NCBI GenBank assembly: GCA_046328525.1
Contig: JAXLWK010000003.1
Location: 124,001-188,000, forward strand
Source of the DNA: JBDHWG01 sp046328525
GTDB taxonomy: Bacteria; Chloroflexota; Anaerolineae; Epilineales; JAHCIE01
Direction of reading: 5' to 3'
Length of the DNA: 64,000 nt
Shown: positions 50,178 through 55,936 of the stretch, piece after piece
How the letters are laid out: every line of letters starts with the position of its first letter
Position numbering within the stretch: position 1 is the stretch's first letter
The notes under the pieces: generated by a model
The model's database searches: none
What the model saw: only the letters and a program-made list of their open reading frames with translations
What the model was told of the DNA's origin: nothing
Program-made: the position numbers and the translations under genes

Positions 50178-50193
50178 AGCGTCGCTCCGTTCC

Positions 50194-50508
50194 CTACCAA
50201 TCCAGCGGCTCGATGAAGACCTCGATCACCCCCCCGCACGCCAGGCCGACCTCCCAGGCCAGCTCGTCGGCCACGCCGTAGCGCACGAGCTTCGGGCGGC
50301 GCGTCTTGAGCACCGTCTGGGCCTCCTGGAACACCGCGCCCTCGACACAGCCGCCGCTCACCGACCCGACCATGTCGCCGGAGCGGGTCACGGCCATCTT
50401 CGCGCCGAGCTGACGCGGCGACGATCCCATCGCCTTGACGACCGTCGCCAGGGCAACGTCCTCGCCGTTGGCGCGCCAGCGCTCGATTGTCGGCAGCACG
50501 TCACGCAT
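50194..50508 (-). CDS. XdhC/CoxI N-terminal-domain protein
   Basis: A 104-aa protein equal to the N-terminal XdhC_CoxI domain only. VALATVVKAMGSSPRQLGAKMAVTRSGDMVGSVSGGCVEGAV (about 18-59) and the GLACGGVIEVFIEPL end carry the conserved SGGC and CGG cysteines thought to bind or sulfurate molybdenum cofactor. ATG at 50508 has AAGGAGG 6 bases upstream and overlaps the coxE stop by 8 bases. The partner domain is supplied by the next gene. Confidence 0.87.
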   Translation of the reverse strand: MRDVLPTIERWRANGEDVALATVVKAMGSSPRQLGAKMAVTRSGDMVGSVSGGCVEGAVFQEAQTVLKTRRPKLVRYGVADELAWEVGLACGGVIEVFIEPLDW

Positions 50509-51820
50509 GGACAGCCTCCTTGTTCGCAACATTCTGACGGCGGGCTGGGCGCGGCGTGACGCCCAGCTCGCTCAACAACACGCCCAGGTCCGCCAGGCTC
50601 TGAAGGGAATGCACAGGCAAGAAATCGTCTATGTAGGGCATGGCGGCGACGATGCCCCGCGTGAGCGGCTGGTAGCCGGCCATGCCGAGCAGCGGGTTCA
50701 GCCAGATGAGGCGATAGCAGCTGCGCTGGAGGCGGTCCATCTCGCGCCGCAGTTGCGTCACGTCGCCGCGGTCCCAGCCGTCGCTGATGATGAGGACGAC
50801 GGCTCCACGGCCGAGCACGCGCCGCGCCCACTTGTAGTTGAACACGTGCAGGCTCTCGCCGATGCGCGTCCCGCCGGACCAATCGTGGACGCGCTGTCCC
50901 ACCTCATTGAGCGCCATGTCCACGTTTCGGTTACGCAGCTCGTGGGTGATCCGCGTCAACCGCGTGCTGAACACGAACGCTTCGACGTTGTCCATGCCCT
51001 GGTACAGCGTGTGGATGAAGTGCAGCAGGAGGCGCGAGTACTGCTCCATGCTGCCGCTAATGTCGGCGATGACCACCAGCGGCCGCGGCTTGAACTTCGG
51101 CGCGCGCCACGCCAGCTCGACGATCTCGCCGCCGAAGCGCGTGTTCTTGCGCAGGCTGCGGCGCAGGTCCAGCCGCCGCCCCTTGCCGCTCCGCCAGCGC
51201 CGCGTCCGCCGCTGCCCAACCTGAAAGCGCATGTCCTGGATGATGCGCCGGGCGATGGTCAGCTCATCCGGCGTGAAGTCGGTGAAGTCCTTGTGGCGGA
51301 TGATCTCCTCGCGGCTGGCGGTGATGATGAGATCGGGCGCTTCGCCCTCCGCAGCCTGGCCTTCGCCCTCGTTCTCGTCGTCCGCGTCCGCGATGGCGAT
51401 GGTGCGCTCGCGTTGCTGGGTCGGCTTCTCCTGGCCCGGCTTCTCGGTCGGCGGCTGGCGGCGCGGCGTGTTGGTCTGGGGCAGCAGCGGCGCGAAGTTG
51501 GGCACCTGCTCCGCCAGGGCGCGTCGCCAGAATAGCTCAAACGCCTGGTCGAAGCGCGGCAGGTCGTCCTTGCGCGAGACCAGGATGGCGCGCGCCGTCC
51601 AGTAGAAGTCGTCGCGGTCGGTGATGGGGACTTCCTCTAGCGCGGCCAGCAGGTCGAGCATCTGCGACGTGTTGACCTTGACGCCGAGGCGGCGCAGGAG
51701 GCGGCCAAAGAGCATGATGTGCTGCAACACGCCCTCGCCCTGACGCCCGGTCGCCTGCGCTCCGTCCAGCAGGTCGAGCTGCCGCGCCCACCCCGCCGCC
51801 TGCTCGCCGTTCAGGGGCAT
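50501..51820 (-). CDS. coxE: CoxE-like von Willebrand factor A protein
   Basis: A 439-aa VWA-domain protein of the CoxE family, which acts with the MoxR ATPase CoxD in assembling the bimetallic active site of CO dehydrogenase-type enzymes. An N-terminal helical region (1-100), a charged low-complexity linker (about 115-165), then the VWA domain with MIDAS residues D254-I-S-G-S, a GTRIGESL threonine and SDGWDRGD. It lies 2 bases after coxD. The MoxR-VWA pairing and the cox context support this role over a general chaperone role. Confidence 0.88.
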   Translation of the reverse strand: MPLNGEQAAGWARQLDLLDGAQATGRQGEGVLQHIMLFGRLLRRLGVKVNTSQMLDLLAALEEVPITDRDDFYWTARAILVSRKDDLPRFDQAFELFWRRALAEQVPNFAPLLPQTNTPRRQPPTEKPGQEKPTQQRERTIAIADADDENEGEGQAAEGEAPDLIITASREEIIRHKDFTDFTPDELTIARRIIQDMRFQVGQRRTRRWRSGKGRRLDLRRSLRKNTRFGGEIVELAWRAPKFKPRPLVVIADISGSMEQYSRLLLHFIHTLYQGMDNVEAFVFSTRLTRITHELRNRNVDMALNEVGQRVHDWSGGTRIGESLHVFNYKWARRVLGRGAVVLIISDGWDRGDVTQLRREMDRLQRSCYRLIWLNPLLGMAGYQPLTRGIVAAMPYIDDFLPVHSLQSLADLGVLLSELGVTPRPARRQNVANKEAVHA

Positions 51821-51822
51821 GG

Positions 51823-52752
51823 CTATGCGCTCAGCCTCGCCCGCTCGAGCAGGGCCGGGATGCCCAGGTCGCGCACTTTCTGCACGTCGTCCTGGTACTT
51901 CAGGATGACGCCCAGGGTATCGTCCACGACCTCCGGTGTCAGGCTCGGCTGGTCGAGGGCGACCAGGGACGCGGCCCAGTCCAGGGTTTCGGCGACACCG
52001 GGGAGCTTGTACAGGTCGAAGGTGCGTAGGGTGTGGATGAACGCCGTGATCTGCCGCGCCAGGGTGGCCGAGACGGCGGGGACCTTCGACTCGACGATCT
52101 GAAGCTCCTTGGCCTGGGATGGGTAGTCAATCCAGTAGTACAGGCAGCGGCGCTTGAGGGCGTCGTGGATCTCGCGGGTGCGGTTCGACGTCAGGATGAC
52201 GACCGGCGGCTTGGGCGCGCGCACCGTGCCAAGCTCAGGGATGGTGATCTGGAAGTCGGACAGCATCTCTAGCAGGAACGCCTCGAATTCCTCGTCGGCG
52301 CGGTCCAGCTCGTCCACGAGCAGCACGGGCGGGCGCTCGGAGTCGTAGGCGATGGCCTGGAGCAGCGGGCGGCGAATCAAGAAGTCGGGGCTGAAAACCT
52401 CGCGCAGCGCCGCGCCCTGGTCCTTGATGCCGGATGCCTCCAGGAGGCGGATCTCCAGCAGCTGCCGCGTGTAGTTCCACTCGTAGACGGCGCTGTGAAC
52501 GTCGAGGCCCTCGTAACACTGAAGGCGGATGAGGCGCGTGTCCAGCAGGTCGGCCAGGACTTTGGCGACCTCGGTCTTGCCGACACCGGCTTCGCCTTCG
52601 AGGAACAGCGGCCGCCCCAGGCGCAGGGCGAGAAAGACGGCGGTGGCGAGGCCGCGCTCCGCGACGTAGGCGCGGGTCTTGAACTGGGCCAGAACGTCAT
52701 CAATGGATGAAATGGCCGGCGGGCCATTCAGGCTCTGTACAGGTGTTTCCAT
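51823..52752 (-). CDS. coxD: MoxR-family AAA+ ATPase (CoxD-like)
   Basis: A 309-aa MoxR ATPase. Walker A is GEAGVGKTEVAK (about 53-64), Walker B VLLVDELDRADEEFE (about 141-155) and the sensor region VILTSNRTREIHDALKRRCLYYWIDYP (about 183-209). CoxD in carboxidotrophs is needed to mature the CO dehydrogenase active site, partly unfolding the apoenzyme together with CoxE. It is the first gene of the accessory transcript, with its own promoter 80 bases upstream. Confidence 0.9.
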   Translation of the reverse strand: METPVQSLNGPPAISSIDDVLAQFKTRAYVAERGLATAVFLALRLGRPLFLEGEAGVGKTEVAKVLADLLDTRLIRLQCYEGLDVHSAVYEWNYTRQLLEIRLLEASGIKDQGAALREVFSPDFLIRRPLLQAIAYDSERPPVLLVDELDRADEEFEAFLLEMLSDFQITIPELGTVRAPKPPVVILTSNRTREIHDALKRRCLYYWIDYPSQAKELQIVESKVPAVSATLARQITAFIHTLRTFDLYKLPGVAETLDWAASLVALDQPSLTPEVVDDTLGVILKYQDDVQKVRDLGIPALLERARLSA

Positions 52753-52831
52753 ATTGAAGATTCGCTCGCTTTGTGGCTGCCCAAATACGGGCCGAAGCGG
52801 CAGCGCAAGTCTGCCGCTCGGCGGTTCGTCA

Positions 52832-52861
52832 ATTATACGGGAATACGCGACGCGGTGGCAA
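52832..52861 (-). promoter_or_regulatory. Promoter of the cox accessory operon
   Basis: TTGCCA-18-TATAAT on the minus strand. The -10 is perfect, start expected near 52825 and leader about 73 bases. It overlaps the end of the spacer after the 145-aa gene, allowing coxD-E onward to be made without the structural genes. Confidence 0.68.
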
Positions 52862-52867
52862 CAACCT

Positions 52868-53305
52868 CTACGCGTAGGTTGCCAGGGGGCGGCGGCCCAG
52901 GATGCGGCTGGCGGTGTCCAGGTCGCCTTCCATCGCCAGGAGCGCGTGGCCGTCGGCGAGATACTGGCGGATGGCCGCCGTTGTCGCGTTGTCCTCGTCG
53001 TGGCCGAGCAGGGCGATGAAGAAGTCGTGGCTGTTGTCGTGTTGGGCGTCGCTGAAACGGGCGGCCGGTCCGCTCAGAGTGACCGAGCCAACATCGGGGA
53101 CGTTGTAGGTCGCGTCGGTGCCGAGAATCTGCATGACGGCGGCGACCTCGGGGGCCGGGGCGACGCCGGCCAGCTTCTTCTCGTCACCGGAGATCGGCTG
53201 CCCGACGATGAAGCTGATGTCGTGCAGCCCAGCGCGCTTGAGGTCCTGCACGATGTGAACGATGCTCGTATCCAGGGGCATGACGGCGAGAAGGGTGTTC
53301 GCCAT
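52868..53305 (-). CDS. Hypothetical 145-aa protein within the cox locus
   Basis: A 145-aa soluble protein that I do not recognise. A strong AGGAGG site precedes the ATG by 4-5 bases. The N-terminal half (NTLLAVMPLDTSIVHIVQDLKRAGLHDISFIVG) looks like a small alpha/beta ferredoxin-like domain of the kind seen in YflT/general-stress or ACT-type proteins, and the C-terminal half repeats a similar pattern (TTAAIRQYLADGHALLAMEG). No signal, membrane helix or metal motif. It sits between the insertion sequence and coxD on the same strand. A regulatory or accessory role is only inference. Confidence 0.7.
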   Translation of the reverse strand: MANTLLAVMPLDTSIVHIVQDLKRAGLHDISFIVGQPISGDEKKLAGVAPAPEVAAVMQILGTDATYNVPDVGSVTLSGPAARFSDAQHDNSHDFFIALLGHDEDNATTAAIRQYLADGHALLAMEGDLDTASRILGRRPLATYA

Positions 53306-53388
53306 GTTTCCTCCTGAGGCAAGGGTGACGGGGCGAGAGCCGGGCGGCGCGGCGCGGCCCGGTCTCTCGCGGAGTTGATGGTCAATAT

Positions 53389-53418
53389 GTGTAACACGCC
53401 CATCGTGGTCTGTTACAC
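53389..53418. promoter_or_regulatory. Operator-like inverted repeat upstream of the 145-aa gene
   Basis: GTGTAACA and TGTTACAC are perfect 8-bp arms separated by 14 bases, so the arm centres are 22 bases (two helical turns) apart, as for a dimeric regulator. It lies 84 bases before the ATG at 53305. A related GTAACAC occurs near 55070 on the other side of the insertion sequence. The regulator is unknown, and a simple 3'-end hairpin is possible. Confidence 0.4.
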
Positions 53419-53434
53419 TTGAGACGTGTGCCTT

Positions 53435-53489
53435 GTAGTAACGACTTTAGTCGTTATGCTGCCTGGGAAACGACTGAAGTCGTTACTAC
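53435..53489. repeat. Palindromic dispersed repeat, copy D
   Basis: A 55-bp copy from GTAGTAACGACTTTAGTCG to CGACTGAAGTCGTTACTAC. Its two ends are perfect complements (GTAGTAACGACT/AGTCGTTACTAC without the central change). Its right end touches the left end of the second insertion sequence. Confidence 0.88.
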
Positions 53490-53493
53490 CTCG

Positions 53494-53549
53494 ATTTTGC
53501 CCAAAATAGGGCAGGCTAGAGCAGGCGCTCCTTAATAACTATAGACAGG
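53494..53549. repeat. Left terminal inverted repeat of the second insertion sequence
   Basis: Begins ATTTTGCCCAAAATAGGGCA and ends CTATAGACAGG; the reverse complement of 54986-55041 with two mismatches at positions 32-33. It contains a GCCC/GGGC palindrome of its own. Confidence 0.92.
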
Positions 53550-53612
53550 TGTGCTTGCTTGGGTAGGATAGAGTCTCTGACAGGAGACACCCCTCCCCAG
53601 GAGAGCACAGCT

Positions 53613-55019
53613 ATGGACCAGCACATCGTCCAATCCACCCAGACCTACTATACTCCTCGCGCGGGCTTGTGCGCGCTGGGAGCGCTGCTCACGCGTCGGG
53701 GGTTCTTCGATCCCCTGGCGCGCCAGGTGCATATCCCCCAGAAAGTGCGGCAGCATACCCCCCTGGATAAACTCACCGATGCCTTCATTGGCATTCTGAG
53801 CGGGGTGAGCGGGCTGTATCTGGTGGACAAAACGGTGCGCCCGGATGTTGCCCTGCAACGTGCCTTCGGCCGACAGAGTTGCGCCGAGCAAGCCACCATC
53901 CACGACACGCTCTACGCCGCTGAAGCCGAGAACGTACTCCAACTGCGGGCCGCCTGGCGTGACCTCTTCCGCCAGTACAGCCGAGCCAGCCAGCATGACT
54001 ACCAGCAGACCCCGTTGGTGATCGACCTAGATCTCAGCGGCGAGCGAACTGGACGGCGGGCAGCTCAGGCCAGCACCGGGTACTTTGTCGGGCAGCGCGG
54101 CGCCTACGGACGACAACACGGGCGCGCCCTGGCAGCAGCGTATGATGAAGTCATCGTGGAGCGGCTCTACGTGGGCAACATCCACCTGGCGGCCGTCATG
54201 CGACACTTGCTGGAGGATGTCGAAAACGTCTTGCCCCTCACGCCGCACCAGCACTCCCGCGTCATCGTGCGCATGGACGCCGCTGGTGGTCGTGTGGATG
54301 ACATTGCATGGTTGTTGGCACGCGGCTATCACGTTCACCTCAAGCTGTACTCGTGGCATCACGCGGCGGCCTTAGCCCAGAGTGTTCGGGTGTGGCGGAC
54401 GAGCCCCCTCCATCCCAAGCGCCAGGTGGGCTTGGTTCACCGTCCCTACGCCTTCGGGTACCCGACGACCCAGATCGCGGTGCGGACGGTCAAAACGTCG
54501 GGCCACGTCTCCTACCATGTCATTGTCTCTTCGGTGCCGCCCGAAGATGTGGTGGCTCTCGTCGGGCGTTCGCCCCAGGCGGCCTGGGATGCCGACGCTC
54601 TCATCTTGGCCTATGCCGACCTGTATGACGACCGCAGTGGCCCGATTGAGCACAGCTTCGGCGAGGGACACCAAGCTCTTCCGCTGACCAAGCGCCACCG
54701 TCGCGCCTGGGTGGCGCAAGAAATCGCTCTCCTGCTGGTCGGGTTGGCCCACAACACCCTCGTGTGGTTGCGGGAGTGGTTAGCGGAGGGCTGGGCAGCG
54801 TGCCGTGACTTAGGGTTGCTGCGTCTGGTTCGCGATGTCCTGACGGTACCCGGCTATGTGACGCTGGACGCGACCGGTCGTCTGCTCGCCATTCACTTCA
54901 ATGCCCTCGACCCGTGCGCCAGCTCGTTTGTCCAAGCATGGCAGCCTTTACTTCGGCCACATGCCATTGACGTCGGCCTTGCTCCCCTGTCTATAGTTAT
55001 TAAGGAGCTGCTGCTCTAG
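53613..55019 (+). CDS. DDE transposase, IS1380-like
   Basis: A 468-aa transposase. ATG at 53613 is chosen; upstream codons lie close to the terminal repeat. Candidate catalytic residues are Asp138 (LVIDLDLSGERTG), Asp222 (VIVRMDAAGG) and Glu346 (YDDRSGPIEHSFGEG), followed by a helical WVAQEIALLLVGLAHNTLVW region as in DDE_Tnp_1 enzymes. The spacing fits IS1380 or another IS4-superfamily group; I cannot assign it firmly. The C-terminus (VIKELLL) is encoded by the right inverted repeat. The gene is intact. Confidence 0.85.
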   Translation: MDQHIVQSTQTYYTPRAGLCALGALLTRRGFFDPLARQVHIPQKVRQHTPLDKLTDAFIGILSGVSGLYLVDKTVRPDVALQRAFGRQSCAEQATIHDTLYAAEAENVLQLRAAWRDLFRQYSRASQHDYQQTPLVIDLDLSGERTGRRAAQASTGYFVGQRGAYGRQHGRALAAAYDEVIVERLYVGNIHLAAVMRHLLEDVENVLPLTPHQHSRVIVRMDAAGGRVDDIAWLLARGYHVHLKLYSWHHAAALAQSVRVWRTSPLHPKRQVGLVHRPYAFGYPTTQIAVRTVKTSGHVSYHVIVSSVPPEDVVALVGRSPQAAWDADALILAYADLYDDRSGPIEHSFGEGHQALPLTKRHRRAWVAQEIALLLVGLAHNTLVWLREWLAEGWAACRDLGLLRLVRDVLTVPGYVTLDATGRLLAIHFNALDPCASSFVQAWQPLLRPHAIDVGLAPLSIVIKELLL

Positions 55020-55041
55020 CCTGCCCTATTTTGGGCAAAAT
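54986..55041. repeat. Right terminal inverted repeat of the second insertion sequence
   Basis: Reverse complement of 53494-53549 at 54 of 56 positions. It includes the transposase stop codon. Confidence 0.92.
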
Positions 55042-55081
55042 TGAGGTACTACGGTCCCGCCATGTCGCGGGTAACACACTC

Positions 55082-55924
55082 TTAGCGGCTGGCGGCGGCG
55101 TTGATGGCGCGTTCGACGAACACCGGCGTAATGGCGCGGCGATAGTCCGACGACGCCTGGATGTCGCCCATCCAGTCGTCAATGCCCTCGCCGGCCGACG
55201 ACGCGACGGTCGAAACGAAGTCGAGGCCCTGGCCGGCGAGGCCGGCCTCGACGCCGATCAGGCGGCGGGGCGTCGGCGTCGCGCCGCCAATGGCGACGCG
55301 AGCGCGGCTGATGTTGCCGCCGTCCATGTCGAGCGCGGCGCAGGCCCCGACCATCGCGTAGCCGGAGGCCGGGTGAGCGTACTTGACGTAGGCGGACTTG
55401 GGCGCGGGCGGAACGAACACGCCGGTCAGAATCTCGTCATCGCCGAGCGAGGTTGTCATCAGGTCCACGAAGAAGTCGGCGGCCGGAATGCGGCGCTGGC
55501 CGCCCGGCCCCTGGACGATGATCTCGGCGTCGAGGGCCAGCAGCACCGTGGGGAGATCGCTGGCCGGGTCGGCGTGGGCGATGTTGCCGCCGATGGTGCC
55601 TCGATTGCGCACCTGCTGGTCGCCGACATGGGCGGCGGCCTCGGCGACGGCCGGCGCGACGCGCTTGACGGCGTCGGAATTGGCGATGCGGTCGTGGGTG
55701 GCGAGGGCGCCGATCACCACGCCGCCGTTCTCCTCCCAGATGGCCTTCAATTCCTCGATAGGGCCGATGTCAATCAGAGCCGCAGGCGTCGCCAGGCGGA
55801 GCTTCATGAGCGGGAGCAGGCTGTGGCCGCCGGCGATGATCTTGGCATCGGGGGTCTGGCCGAGCAGCGAGATGGCTTCGCCGACGGAGCCGGCGCGGTA
55901 GTAGTCGAACTTGGCGGGATACAT
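55082..55924 (-). CDS. coxM: CO dehydrogenase-type medium subunit (FAD-binding)
   Basis: A 280-aa FAD subunit of an aerobic molybdenum hydroxylase, passing electrons from the iron-sulfur subunit to quinone or another acceptor. The two FAD motifs of CoxM are exact: AGGHSL at 31-36 and TIGGN at 110-114. It is followed by NIAHADPASDLP and a CODH_C-type C-terminal domain (YVKYAHPASGYAMVGACAAL). AAGGAG precedes the ATG. It is third in the order S-L-M, 12 bases after coxL. Its stop is about 35 bases from the insertion sequence. Confidence 0.93.
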   Translation of the reverse strand: MYPAKFDYYRAGSVGEAISLLGQTPDAKIIAGGHSLLPLMKLRLATPAALIDIGPIEELKAIWEENGGVVIGALATHDRIANSDAVKRVAPAVAEAAAHVGDQQVRNRGTIGGNIAHADPASDLPTVLLALDAEIIVQGPGGQRRIPAADFFVDLMTTSLGDDEILTGVFVPPAPKSAYVKYAHPASGYAMVGACAALDMDGGNISRARVAIGGATPTPRRLIGVEAGLAGQGLDFVSTVASSAGEGIDDWMGDIQASSDYRRAITPVFVERAINAAASR

Positions 55925-55936
55925 GGCAAAAGCTCC

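Larger units (their letters stand above)
53488..55047 (+). mobile_element. Insertion sequence with 56-bp inverted repeats (about 1560 bp)
   Basis: An element with one intact DDE transposase gene and long terminal inverted repeats: 53494-53549 and 54986-55041 match at 54 of 56 positions and extend outward as ACCTC[G/A]. With those ends the flanks share only ACT (53485-53487 and 55048-55050), so the exact boundary and target duplication are uncertain. It lies between coxM and the 145-aa gene, splitting the cox locus, and abuts palindromic repeat copy D. The right repeat overlaps the last codons of the transposase. The family is IS1380-like at best. Confidence 0.88.

Noticed and set aside
50501..52752. 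MoxR-VWA pair as a defence or stand-alone chaperone module
   Set aside because: The pair lies between cox structural genes and XdhC genes in the usual CoxD-CoxE arrangement, which explains it fully.
35722..53489. CRISPR or tandem array from the repeated palindromes
   Set aside because: Copies are kilobases apart, with no regular spacers and no cas genes.
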